From Macrotrachela quadricornifera (lineage: Eukaryota > Rotifera > Eurotatoria > Philodinida > Philodinidae): a DNA stretch of 64,000 nucleotides. Position numbers and translations under genes: made by a program. Shown here piece by piece: positions 22,512-34,589 of the stretch. Position 1 is the first letter of the stretch, and each line of letters starts with the position of its first letter. The notes beneath the pieces are model-generated. The model was not told where the DNA came from, made no database searches, and saw only the letters and a program-made list of their open reading frames with translations. Location of the stretch: NCBI GenBank assembly GCA_022393335.1, contig JAJEKB010020399.1:435379-499378 (forward strand), written 5' to 3'.

Positions 22512-24849
22512 GGGTTCTAGGCGGTTTGCTCGCACAACACTTACTCGCGGACACTTGCCTGCAGGACACTTGCCATGCTCCATTAAAAATGGACACTTGC
22601 TCGCCGGACAGTTGCCCGTCTAAAATACCTGCTCGCTAAATATTTATGCATCATTTGTCAATTCTATAACTCCTTTTTTTTATTTGATTGCTGTTCGCAT
22701 TTTATTCAGATAGTTAGAAAATTTAGAGATTATGATAAAAATATGAATACACATATAAGAAAGTGATCCAGTATGCTTAGATCGTCAAATTGTATAAAAA
22801 AATTAGGCAGATTTGAGAGAAATATTATTTGCTAATCCTAAAACCTTTTCTACATTTGTCATAGAGGACTCGTTCAAAATATTCAAAATTCTTTTTTCTC
22901 GTCTTTCCGTAAGCAGATGTTTTCGTCTTCGAACACCAGCTTCGGCTTGATGCAATTGAGCCTCGACATATGATTGTTCTTTAGTCAGTAATTCGAGAAA
23001 TTTCCACATATTTAGATGTACACAATCAACGAGTGACGAGAAACGATTGTGCCATCCTTCAATTTGATTATTAGTCCGATGATAACCTTTCATAGTGCGT
23101 TCATGAACATTCCAAGTGACCAGATCGAATTAAGGCTTTTATTTTGATTGACTTCCACGTTTTTTCGCACCAATATAAGTTTCTTCAAAATATAACAACA
23201 CCTCCTTTGCCTTGAGTGGATTTTGTTCTTTCAATTTTTCAAATGTATCGATAATGTCATATACATCGAGAAACGCCAAAGCAGGTAAAGCCCGAATTTG
23301 TTGAGCAAGAGTCTGGTTATTGGAATAGTCAACTTTCAGTCCAAGACGAACAACAGCTCTGTACACCGACTGACAAAGGTGGAAGAAACATCCGTCAATG
23401 TTCGCTTGCGGAAAAGTCGCTTGAATGCTAGAAATAGCGGCTATTTCGAAGTCCATTGACACATTGGCAGGATCTAAATTCGGTTTTAAATCATTAATTA
23501 CTTTAAACATCTCATCATAGCATTTTTTGCTTTTCCTAAAAGAAAAGATTCATTAATCATTATTTGAGCTGAGTTATATTTACCTGGTAGTAAAACATAG
23601 ATCATTGGAAAGATAGTATCCAAATACTCGCAATGAATGGTGTATAATTGAAAAAATAAACTTGGTACCACAGAGAATGTCCCACCGACAAATATATTCG
23701 ACGATCTTTTCAGGATTTTGAGCTGTTTTTTTGTAAAAAAGATTAAAATTCTTCTACTCGTTGGTCCTGAATCATACTGTAGAAACTTTTTGTTTTTTGC
23801 TGTTTGTGTCATATGAGACGGAATTGATAATGCTTGAAGTGACGCTGGTAATGCGTTCGAACTCTGACTTTTTTGACGAATACGACGAATTGTTCTCTTC
23901 AGATTATGCAGGTCTGGTAACGACACAATTGCTTGAGCAGATAAACAACCAACACTCCCAGCAACGATATCATGTGTTGATCGATCCGATGATCTGGTTT
24001 CCTCATTCATTCGGGCGCGTACATCCATCAGTTCTGCGGCACTCGCGTTCGGCTCGTGATTATGTGAACCGATTGTATGTACAACTCGATCGTTGATTGT
24101 ATGTAATCTTGTCTTGCATTGACCATGTCTTTTACGATTACAACACCATATTGTCCTATCACCCATTAATCTTTTGATAGGAAACATATAGCCATCAACA
24201 ATATACGCAGGATTTCCTCTAGAAGTGATCATTTTGTGATGCGCCGCCGACATCGTAAAATCAAATAGTTAGATGTTCGCTGCCTAATCGACCAGGATGC
24301 ACCAATACTAGATGACTAACTCTATATTGTCGGACGGATGATAATAAGATAAGAAAGTGATCGTTTCACACTATGTTTACTTATGCAAAATCATTAGCCT
24401 TATGTAGAATGAGACATCATTCATCTATAGGAAATATCCAACGGATGAACGAGGTAAAATAATCCGAAAAATCCTAACAGATATAATACACATGGGTAAT
24501 AACACGTAGAGAAGGAAAGTACTTGTCAAGGAAAAAAATGAAACACGCTATGTATAAGAAAGGAAAAATCCACATATATGTGATGACAGAAAAGGAAAAG
24601 TCTAAACATATGAGTCAATAGTAGAACGCAAGGAAAAGAATTATCGATACACGTAAAAACGAAAATTAAGCGTTCGAAAGGAATAGAATGAAGCATGAAG
24701 GCGATTGGTATCAAATGGCGAGCACAAGTTATGCGGGCGACTGTCCGACAGGCAATTGTCCGCTGCAGGCAAGTGTCCGTTGCAAGCAAGTGTCCATGAC
24801 GAGCTTATGTCTCGCGAGCAAGTGTGCAGCGGGCAAACGGCCGTAACCC
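22512..24849. mobile_element. Mutator-like (MULE) DNA transposon, about 2.34 kb
   Basis: The left end GGGTTCTAGGCGGTTTGCTC and the reverse complement of the right end, GGGTTACGGCCGTTTGCCCG, form an imperfect inverted repeat. Inside each end are repeated GGACACTTGC words: at 22549, 22564 and 22591 on the left, and in reverse at 24769 and 24786 on the right. The transposase remnant lies between. No exact target-site duplication is visible next to these borders, so the true ends may lie slightly further out. Confidence 0.65.
22803..24253 (-). pseudogene. FLYWCH-MULE transposase, decayed
   Basis: The N-terminal part (24253-23525) carries a FLYWCH-like zinc finger, seen as GDRTIWCCNRKRHGQC, then VHTIGSHNHEP. 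It is followed by the MULE core (VGGTFSVVPSLFFQLYTIH). The middle (23510-23139) has MDFEIAAISSIQATFPQA and DGCFFHLCQSVYRAV, the second catalytic Asp region. The end (23093-22803) has YHRTNNQIEGWHNRFSSLV with the catalytic Glu. Damage: the first catalytic Asp of the usual DGTF is Gly here (GGTF, near 23690); a one-base frameshift lies near 23525; and stops separate the last two blocks (near 23130). A 55-bp intron may lie at about 23530-23585. This copy cannot encode an active enzyme. Confidence 0.8.
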
Positions 24850-24854
24850 GTTTT

Positions 24855-24995
24855 ACCTAGATCTCTCTGTTTAGATATTATCTCTAATGATATCACATAC
24901 GCATCGATATCTATACCTGGATCTCTTCGTTTAGATAACATCTATGATGATATTTTATGTGTATCTATCTCTTTACCTAGATCATTGCGCCACGT
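24855..24995. repeat. Short tandem repeat, unit about 60 bp
   Basis: The phrase ACCTAGATCTCTCTGTTTAG recurs as ACCTGGATCTCTTCGTTTAG about 60 bp later. A third, partial copy (ACCTAGATCATT) follows. It is AT-rich and non-coding, immediately beside the MULE right end. Confidence 0.65.
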
Positions 24996-25181
24996 ATATA
25001 AAGCTCGCATTTTTCATATGCAAAAATATGTACATTGTACTCTTCTATCTTCATTGTATCAACTTCATTCATTAATTAGTACGTTAGTAAACTTCTGTAA
25101 TTTTAAACATGGTTTACGTTTATTATATTACACGACATAATAATATATTTTTCTGTTTTCGATAAATTCTTTGTTCATAAT

Positions 25182-26885
25182 GCCGAAAAGTTATGAGTTT
25201 TCTCAGGAAGTGAAACAATTAATGTTTCATATTATTAATTTTGTTGAAAATGAAAACAAATGGTCCAGTAATTCCTCTCTACAATGTAACGGGTCGCCTT
25301 GCCAAATTGTTAAATATTTCTGAAAGATCCGTCTACAGATTAAAGTAAGAATTACACCAACTAAAAGAGAAAGATATAAATCAACAACAGCAGCACGAAA
25401 CAAAAGAACAAGGTGAAATAGATGTAATTGTTAGAGAACTTCGTAGTCGCACTATCTCATCGTCAACGTCCAAACGTCGTCAATCTTCAGGATCTAATCC
25501 ATCAGCGAAAATTCTTTGTCGTCGACATACTGCTTCTGCTGCTTCTTCATCAAATAAAATCAATCTTCCTATTCCTCAAGCATTGTCTTCTCAAAAGAAA
25601 AGTAAAAGATTTATTCCATTATTTAAACAGTAATAAAGTCAATTGTTCTTTTAGTGCATTCTGGACATCGAAAGATCATTCTGTCGGAACAAGGGAAAGA
25701 TTTTAATTAGAGTTGAATTTCATGCATTAATTGAAGAAAAAGTATATCCAACTTCTGATAAGCTATAAAAAAGACTGAAAGAGCAATATGAAGATTTTTC
25801 TATTCGTTCTGCAAGTACGTTACGCAAAACAATGAAAAGTGTAAGTGAAGTACTTGTTCTGACGTATGCAAGAAGGAAGAAAAGGAAAAGTTCATTTGTA
25901 TTATCATGACGATGAAACGTGGTTGAACCTTCGAGAGGTCAAAAGATTAATTTGGACTTTGAAAGGCAAAGAAGAAATCAAAAAAAGTGGAGGAAGAGGT
26001 AAATTATGACGTCACTCATAAATCATTCTCTCACATATCATTACTTTTCTTATCAGTAGGATCTCGCCTGGCGGTGTCTGCGCTTATAAGTGTTAAAGGT
26101 TATCATACTCCATCAGTTGAAATTTGGTCTTACGCTGAAGAGCATAATATGGATTAAACGCATTTTCTTTCGTGGTTAGATTCAACTTGTGCAACTTTAA
26201 GAGAGGAGATTGGTGAGTTAACATATTCTGAGTCGAATTTTCAATGAATGATATCTAACACTTTTTTCACAGGTGAAAAAGAAAGAATTGCTATTTGCTT
26301 GGACAACGCATCATGGCACAACAAACTCACGGAAGAATTAATCATTCCAAAGCGTTCTTTAACAAAAGGAGAAATTCAAAAATGGCTTCAAAATCGAAAA
26401 ATTCATTTTCCAGAAAAATTTGTTAAAGCTTAGTTACTACAGCTTGTATGTGCAAACTGTTCACGTAAGGAATATATTGTAAGCTACTTTTTTTAAACAT
26501 TATTTTGAGTTTTTCGAACCTTGCTTTTCCTCCTTATTTTGTTAAATAGAGTGATCGTATCGCAAAGTAATACGATGTAGAAATTATTTGTCGTCCAAAA
26601 CTACATTGTAGTCTCAATCCAATTGAACTCTCATGGAATAATCTTACTCAGTTTGTTCGTGATCAAAATGCAACATTTCGTCAAGATGATGTGAAACAAC
26701 TAACTGAACAGTTTATGGTAATAATGGATGATAAACTCGCAAGTTCATATTTTCATCATGTCTACAAAATCGAAGAGATGTATAAAACAGCAGATGAAAT
26801 AATGGAAGAGGAAATTGAACCACATTTACAATCTCACAGCGAAGAAACAGATTCTAATGACAGTGAGGAAAATGTGGAACAATAG
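25182..26885 (+). pseudogene. Tc1/mariner-superfamily transposase, multiply broken
   Basis: It starts ATG (MPKSYEFSQEVKQLMFHIIN) with a helix-turn-helix-like part (NVTGRLAKLLNISERSVYRL) one frame away. Catalytic blocks follow in separate frames: HDDETWLNLREVKRLIWTLK near 25900, CLDNASWHNKLTEELIIPK near 26300, and CSLNPIELSWNNLTQFVRDQ near 26610. They carry the D, D and E expected of this superfamily. Frameshifts (near 25260) and in-frame stops (near 25340, 25710, 25770 and 26150) break it. One or two short introns may account for part of the fragmentation near 26000 and 26210. It ends with an acidic tail (SNDSEENVEQ). No inverted terminal repeats were found. Confidence 0.7.
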
Positions 26886-26889
26886 TTCT

Positions 26890-28071
26890 TTTTGTGTTTG
26901 TACTTTTTTCAAATTTTGGTTTATATGCGGAGCAAGTAATACACGCTCTGTTGTTTAAAAGACTAATTAAAAATACGATAGGATCAAGTAGATCATAATA
27001 GATGCAGATTTTCCTTATCAAAGCAACTCAAAAATAAGCATTTTCTTATGTCTGTGTTCATGAGCTCTATATGAAACTACAATTTAATATTCCAATAAAC
27101 TCTTTCATGCTAATTAACATAATCGAAAACCTATATTCGGAGTATTTTTTGTTTTTCAACGAAAAATATGCCACATGAAATTTCTCTCTTAAAAGACATC
27201 GGAGTCTTTCAATGAGGCGAAATCTAGAAATTGCTTAGATACCAATTTGAAGAGGGAATATCGGGGTGTATACCCGACGAAAAAAATGCCCTCTGAAGTA
27301 TCCGTCAATATGCCCTTAATTTCGTATTCCAAAGGTGAGCTGAAAAAGTACCTGGGAAGTTCACTTTCCCACACGAGCATGTACTCCCGACTGTCGTCTA
27401 TTGAACGGTGAAACCCGCAAGTCGATATCACTTTCCGTTCATGAGTTACAAACTTTTCTTCAACCTGCCTTCTTTAAAAATTTCGATAGTAGTTTTGGTT
27501 TTGGTTTTGGTGCACGATTAGTCAAGATTTATAGGGATCCGAAGGTCAAAAATTTGGATCTGGGAAAAACCTTTACGTACCCTTGATGTTTTATCGAATA
27601 TTCTGAGAGTCTCATACGTCATTACAGAAATTCACAAAAAATTGGACTTGGTTCGAGCCATAACAACAATTTGATTGTCATGTAGTACAAAAAATGTTGG
27701 CGGCAAACAGTTTAAGTGGGATGTCGTTTTGATTGGACACCAATCGCGTCTGAATAATCTGATTGTATTTATAGCGCCGGAGTGTTTGGATTAACCTTGG
27801 TTGTTCACTAAAAACGGTCACATAACACTACATGTGTGTACGGCTTTTTTTCATTAGCTCAAATCTATCAGGTATCATCAGTCAACATAGACAATTCTGC
27901 GATTTCACACATAAAGCGTGCGATGTCACGATTGTCAACAATCTAACAAACGTGCTGGCAATTTACTTTTCCATTTCTTTCTGGGAGTGACACTATAGTA
28001 ATACTTGTCATTCATATTGTGCTTAATGGAGAAAATTTTGTCATAAAAGAACGTCGTTTAATTATTAAATA
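26890..28071. other. Intergenic region upstream of the receptor gene
   Basis: No supported gene. It presumably holds the promoter of the receptor gene at 28072. A short TTTTGG repeat lies at about 27493. Open frames of 60-80 codons on both strands show no domain. Confidence 0.45.
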
Positions 28072-31000
28072 ATGTTCCGTTTTCTGCTATTAATGTTTTT
28101 GATGCGGACGATGATTAGATCTCAATTGATTCTTTATGATACGTATCACATTGACAATACTAATCGCTTACAGTTCGATTGTTTGCATCAATATCGACGC
28201 GTGGTTCGCTTTTCTAAATCGAACCTTGGCTATATATTCACAAGTAAGATCAAGTATTGTCTTCGGCCAATGGATGAAAATAACTCAGCGATCTACAATT
28301 TTATCAACACACGTGACCGAAACTACACGTTTGATGAATTACGTCGTTTCAATGTTACCGCAGAAGATTTATTATCATGGTCAGCTCCTATTGATCTTGC
28401 GGAACGATATCAACACTATCTCAATCAATCGACCATTACATCAATATCGGATGAAATATTCTTCAATTGTACAGAACCGTGGTTCGGGTCTCAATGTCAA
28501 TACTCCTTCACTCTTGGTGAAAAGAAAGAATTCAATACTATCATCGAAACGATGTTTCAGGCAAAGCGCAATTACGCACAGCCTCATAAAGTCACTAATT
28601 TGACGTGCTACATTCATCTGGCATGTGATCGTGGTGGTTCACCTATGTGTCTCGACTGGCGCGAGGTGTGCAATGGCCGAGTTGACTGCCTTAATGGAGG
28701 AATAGATGAGGCTCACTGTTCTGATTTGGAAGTGAACGAATGTGGTGAAAACGAATTTCGATGTATTAATGGCTTGTGCATTGCGCATGAATTTTGGCAA
28801 AGCGGTGAACACAGTTATGTCTGTCCGGGTCAATCTTGTCATCATTTTCCGTATGGAAGTCTTGATTGTTTTCGAACACCAAAATCTGATTGTGAAGAGT
28901 GTTCATGTCCATCAGGTTCTATGAAATTTCCGTGTGGAGATGGACAATGTGTGGAAGATTTTGATGTATGTCGAAATGGACGCCATTTATTACTTGTTGC
29001 AGCGATGATTATTCAAGGAAATTTATCATACAGATGCTGGATGGCAATGGTTTGTCTTACAAAAATTACAGATCGAATCGATGGAATATCATGTGAACAT
29101 TTCGTGAAGTCGTCTAATTTTATTTTTTCTGTACAATCGTGTGACTCTCTCACTCAGTTTCCAACGATTCCTGTTCTTTTCGATCATGTTCAATTTCTTT
29201 ATCGTAAAAAGAATGCTTCAGATTTAAACATTAAAATTGCTCTAGCACCTGATTATATATGTTATGATGAGCAACTGTGTGATTATCTAACACCTACCTT
29301 TTATAATGGGAGTAGCACTTGTCGTCACGCTCATGAGATGGGCATTAAATCTAATGTGACATATGTCAACTGGTCGTCTATTATTCATTCGATCAAGCCA
29401 TATTTTCGTGGATGCCTAACCAGACGCACTCAAAACAAAGGTAATCCACCGCATGCATTATTGTATTGCTGCAAAAATTCATCAAAATGCATTTCAAAGC
29501 ATCGAATTGTTGACGGAATTTCGAATTGTTATTTAAATGATGATGAAGAACAGTTTGAACTGAGCTGCTCAATGAATCACACACATCGTTTCAAATGTGA
29601 CAACGAAGACAAATGTCGGTCCCCTTTGTTCTCAACAGACGTATGTATTTCTCGTAAACACCGAAATCTTAGTGAGATATTATTCCAAGAGATATGTGAT
29701 CGAGTTGTTCATCTATTGCCTGAGACGATCGATGGACGAAATTATACAGATGAGACGGAATGCGAGCATTGGCCTTGTAATAATATCTACACACGATGTG
29801 ATGGTTTCTGGAATTGTCCTGATGGGCAGGATGAAATAAATTGTAATAGTTCGATATGTGAGACACCGTCGCTTGCATGTTTATCTCCCCTTAACTATAC
29901 ATTGAGCTGTTTGTCAGCAGACCGAGTCAAAGATCAAACAATCGATTGTCTTGGTGCATCCGATGAACTTGACCTCTGCCTATCCATAGATTCTAATTCT
30001 CTAGTTTATCATCAGCTTCACTGTTGGAATAGTATAGAATGTGCAGAATTCTTCTCTAATTGTGGTACATATAAAACCTGCTCAATTGCTGACAACGCAG
30101 CAATTTGTAGACGTCGTCATCAGGTGTGCCAAAACGATCTTCGCAATTATCGACGAGATGTACAAGACGCTTTTTGTCATATTGGTAAAATGAAAAATAC
30201 CTACTTTTCACTCGACACCTCTTCTTTCTATCCTGTGTTGGAAAAAAAATGATCAATTATGCTGATGAGTGGCCACTGACCCGTAATATCGTACCAAGCA
30301 TGATCAAATCCCAACCTGATGATATTGCATGGGCATGGCGTTGTAATCGCGGTTTATATGCTCGTCTTTGGCTCGGAGGTAACAACTATAGCTATAAATG
30401 TTTTTGTCCACCGAGTTACTACGGTGACTTTTGTCAATACCAAAATCAACGAGTCTTTCTAAAGTTGGGTTTAGCATTGGCCGATCGTCAAGGTCTTTAT
30501 GCAATTGTTATCACATTGATTAATGATGATGATGATCGTCAAGAAGTAAATTCATATGAACAGTTTGTTATCGCAGCTGAACAGTACTGTGGAGAATTTT
30601 TGGATACATATCTTTTGTACTCATCACGACCTAAAAACAGTTCGAAGAATTATAGTATCCGGATTGATGCTTTCGACAAGAATTCGTTATCATACCTTGC
30701 GAGTTGGTACTTAAGAATTTCTTTTCTGTTTCTTCCCGTTAATCAATTGTCGGTTGTGTTGAATGTACCATCTTACAGGGCTCTCAGTTCCAACAATTGT
30801 ACTTACACATGTATCAATGGTGTTTGCACAAAATATACTGATACAGAAAAGTCCTTCTGTCGATGCTTCACGGGTTGGTCTGGTGCTCAATGTCACATTC
30901 CAATAAACTGTAATGATTGCTCGTCTGACTCGATCTGTGTCGGTTCCATTCACAATCGATCTATTTGCATTTGTCCTCTTAATAAATTTGGCTCTCGCTG

Positions 31001-32693
31001 TTTACTAACACAATCATGCTCATGGAATACCTGTCAGAACAATGGTTCCTGTGTAGTAACCCATGTGGGCCATACCGAAGAATCGTTTATTTGCCTTTGT
31101 TCTGAGCGATTTTATGGAAATAGATGTGAGAAATTAAAGACAGAACTAAAAATTTTCCTTGGAAACGTAGAAATTTTATCACATCTGCTGATTTATATTG
31201 TCACGATAAATGACAAACAAAAATCATCTCAGACAGTAACTCTGCAAAAACTGCGTTTGTTTCAGAAATATATGACACTCTTTATTGCAGACCATTTTCA
31301 CATCGTTTTCGTCAAAATCGATCGCACTTATTATTTGACTGTTGTACAGAAACTACAACAATCTCACATTTCGACATCAATTAGTGCTTTCCGAGCATGT
31401 ACTCCAATCAATGAACTACTTAATTCAACATTAAGAGCAATGCATTTAATTCGAAAAGTTAAATATTATCACAAGATCTGCCAAACACAAATCGACCTTT
31501 TTTGTTTCTTTGACGATTTCTATATGTGTCTCTGCACACTTGATCGTCATGCTAACTGTTTCGAGTTCAACCATAATCCAGATCTGACTTGTCGACACAA
31601 AACTCACTGTCAGAATGGTGCAGAGTGTTTGCAAGATAATCCAAAATGTCCATTAACCACTGTGTGTCTTTGTAAAGATTGCTTTTTCGGCGACCACTGC
31701 CAGTTATATGCCAAAGGCATTGGATTGACACTGGATGACATTTTGCGCTACGAAATACGACCGCATGGAACATTGGCCGAACAGCCACGCTCGGTGAAAC
31801 TGAGTGCAGCTTTAACAATAACCATGTTCACCGTCGGCTTGATCAATAGTGTCTTTTCTTTCTTGACATTCCAAGGAAAAAACTCACGACAAGTCGGTTG
31901 TGGAATATATCTTCTTGCATTATCGATCACTTCTTTATTAACGGTAGTTGCATTCACATTCAAGTTCTGGTTTCTCATTTTCACTCAAATGAATGTGAAC
32001 GTCAATCGTTCTTTTATTCGTGGAGGATGTATATCCATCGAATCTATACTCAAGCTTTTCTTATACCTAGACCATTGGCTTAATGCTTGTGTGGCCATAG
32101 AACGGGCATTCACTATATTCAAAGGAGTTACTTTTGATAAGAAGAAAAGTAAATGTATTGCTCTGTGGATAATTTCCTTTTTACCGTTACTCATCACAGT
32201 TACTATCATCCATGAACCTGTGCACCGTAATTTGTTTGACAACAAAGATGAGCACCGTGCTTGGTGTATCACTCAGTATTCCCATAACGTCCAGAAATAC
32301 AATACTGCTATTCTTTTCTTTCATTTCCTTGTTCCCTTCTTCGCCAATCTTTTTTCTGCTCTGTTTATCATATTCACAGCTGCGCGTCGTCGAGCCGTGG
32401 TACGAACGGGTCGGCGCTACGAGCAACATCTCTATGAACAGTTACGTGAACATAAACATCTTCTGTTGAGCCCCTTAATACTTGTTGTCCTGGCATTGCC
32501 CCGTCTTCTCATCTCATTGTTGACAAGCTGCATGAAACCGTCACAAAATCCGGGGCTTTATCTATCTGGCTACTTTATCTCTTTCGTCCCATCTATTCTT
32601 TTCTTTGCTGTATTTGTTTTACCATCGAAATTGTATACGCGACAATTTAAAAACTCGTTAGCAAGTTGGAGACGACGAATTACTCGACATTAA
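28072..32693 (+). CDS. LDLa/EGF seven-transmembrane receptor, split by one frameshift
   Basis: Part 1 (28072-30241, about 723 aa) starts with a signal-like MFRFLLLMFLM. It has LDL-receptor class A modules (ACDRGGSPMCLDWREVCNG at about aa 184; NECGENEFRCINGLCIA at about 223; ECEHWPCNNIYTRCDGFWNC at about 563). Part 2 (about 30249-32693) has EGF-like modules (CFCPPSYYGDFC; CINGVCTKY...CRCFTGWSGAQC; CQNNGSCVV...CLCSERFYGNRC; CQNGAECLQ...CLCKDCFFGDHC). Seven membrane helices follow from about 31800, and the protein ends SLASWRRRITRH. Helix 3 ends ERA in place of DRY, as in divergent rhodopsin-like receptors. The frames meet in a run of eight A at 30242-30249, and the sequence on both sides reads as one receptor. 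It is a predicted cell-surface receptor with unknown ligand. It is an intact gene only if the A-run is a sequence error or is bypassed. Confidence 0.8.
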
Positions 32694-32869
32694 ATCTTCT
32701 TTTTTTGCATTTTGCGCCTGCTAGACTCATTCGTTTATTTCTTTAACTTTATCTGACGAAATTTCTGTTGAGTACATCGAGAGTTCTACGTACCGAACGT
32801 AATAAAGCGGGGTTATTTCTTTAATTTATTTGTCTGACTAATATAGTTTTGAAAAGCTTATATCTATTG

Positions 32870-33165
32870 AGGGTTATCCAAAAGTAGTGGCGGAGGGTCT
32901 GTTTTTTCTTATAAGTCGATAAAGAAAAACTTTTTTTACCAATCGATAGAGTGTCTTTCGCTCTATCTTTCTATGCTATTCGATCAATATCCAACCAAGA
33001 TCAAAGTAATAAAATTTCGACTAAAACTTTTTTTTGTCGAACTCTATCTAGTAGCTAGAGTGTATAAAATCATCTACACGTGTTGTTTTTTTCGTTTTTT
33101 CTTTATTTTCTCTTGTTCTTTCTTTCATCATCGTCTGCTTATCTCTTGTAATAACTAACATTCCA
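32870..33165. repeat. Left terminal inverted repeat of the mariner element
   Basis: Pairs with 34287-34584. Shared landmarks read inward are GGAGGGTCTG, CGATAAAGAAAAACT, CTATCTTTCTATGCTATTCG, CACGTGTTG and AACTAACATTCCA. Confidence 0.85.
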
Positions 33166-33234
33166 TGTATTTCACAACGGACAAGAGGTAATAGTGATAG
33201 AAAAAAGAAATACAAGAATGAGTTTATCAGTTGT

Positions 33235-34162
33235 TTATTTCATCAAATGTTCGAAATAATCACCTTGGTTATCTATACACAACTGCATTCTTTCAATTCA
33301 TTTTTCAAATGCTTTTTTATATTCTTCTTTGCTCAGAGAATACATGAAACTGACCACAGCGTCATATAATGATTGTGAATCACTTTGATCAGTCAGATTT
33401 TCTTTGATTAAGTCAAATAGCCAAAAATCACATGGTGATAAATCAGGAGAGTTAGATAGATGCGGTATTACTGTGAGACCTTCTGATTCGAGATAGGTAA
33501 ACACATCTTCGTGAACATGTGGTTCTCCATTGTCATGATGAGTTTTAATGCCACGGGTTCCGTACGAAGATCTTTGGCGTTTACTTTCATCGACGACATG
33601 ACGTAAACAGTTGTCGATATAATACTGGTGATCGATAGTTTGTCCTCGTTCAAAACGGTGAATGAACAAAGGATCATTAGATTTAAAAAAGATGACTAAT
33701 AAGGTCTTTGGAGCATACTTACTCTGTCGAACTACAATAGATGGAGGATCTCCTCTTCTCATCCACACTGTATTTGATGACTTTCGACCAAGTCGTTTAT
33801 GCTGAAACTACAATTCGTCACCAATTATTAAATCACATAATCGCCATGTTCCTTGCTGAATTTTTTTAAAGTTTGCTTTACATATTCGAACTCGCTCCGC
33901 CCGCTGCAAATCGGTGAGATCTTTAGGTACATAGCGTGCAGTGACCTTTATAAGGTTCAAATGATTGATGATGATTCGATGAATCGTGCCATAGCTTAAA
34001 TCAGTTTGCTCTTGTAACTCTTGGATCGTGAGATAAGGATCGTCGTTGATAAGAAGGAGCTTGATCAGCATAAACAGAACACAATTCATCATAAATAATT
34101 CTTGCTTGGATATTAAGTGCGGCACGCACTTTAATGTAGAAACGGAAATTTTCTGTACTCAT
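33235..34162 (-). pseudogene. Mariner (DD34D) transposase, inactive
   Basis: Starts ATG at 34162 (MSTENFRFYIKVRAALNIQA) with the mariner N-terminal helix-turn-helix. Near 34060 the frame shifts, and roughly 60 residues expected in the family are missing, so the protein jumps to INDDPYLTIQELQEQTDLSY. The first catalytic Asp survives in IIGDEL but is followed at once by a stop (TAG, near 33810) where mariners have Trp. The second lies in THHDNGEPHV and the third in SPDLSPCDFWLFD. There are 34 residues between the last two, the mariner DD34D signature. A second stop (TGA) replaces Trp after KKAFEK near 33297. The frame ends at 33235. Confidence 0.85.
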
Positions 34163-34286
34163 TTGAAACGGGAAAATATAGCTAGGATTAAGTTTGATTT
34201 GATTTCCGACTTTCTTAAATATACACAAATAAACGACACGTGCACACAAAACGAATACGACGGATGCGTTAATGTATATGTACGTA

Positions 34287-34584
34287 TGGAATGTTAGTTA
34301 TTACAAGAGATAAGCAGACGATGATGAAAGAAAGAACAAGAGAAAATAAAGAAAAAACGAAAAAACAACACGTGTAGATGATTTTATACACTCTTGCTAC
34401 CAGCTAGAGTTCCACAAAAAAAGTTTTAGTCGAAATTTTATTACTTTGATCTTGGTTGGATATTGATCGAATAGCATAGAAAGATAGAGCGAAAGACACT
34501 CTATCGATTGGTAAAAAAAAGAGTTTTTCTTTATCGACTTATGAGAAAAAACAGACCCTCCACCACTCCTTTTGGATAATCCTA
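34287..34584. repeat. Right terminal inverted repeat of the mariner element
   Basis: Reverse complement of 32870-33165 with only scattered differences (for example CTACCAGCTAGAG against CTCTAGCTACTAG). Confidence 0.85.
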
Positions 34585-34589
34585 AGTAT

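Larger units (their letters stand above)
32870..34584. mobile_element. Mariner element with long inverted repeats, about 1.7 kb
   Basis: The left arm (32870-33165, GGGTTATCCAAAAGTAGTGG...) and right arm (34287-34584) are near-perfect reverse complements over about 296 bp, far longer than typical mariner ends. The transposase remnant is on the minus strand between them. The element lies about 180 bp after the stop of the receptor gene. Confidence 0.85.

Noticed and set aside
28136..32469. Many 60-155 codon frames on both strands
   Set aside because: They are shadows of the large receptor gene in other frames.
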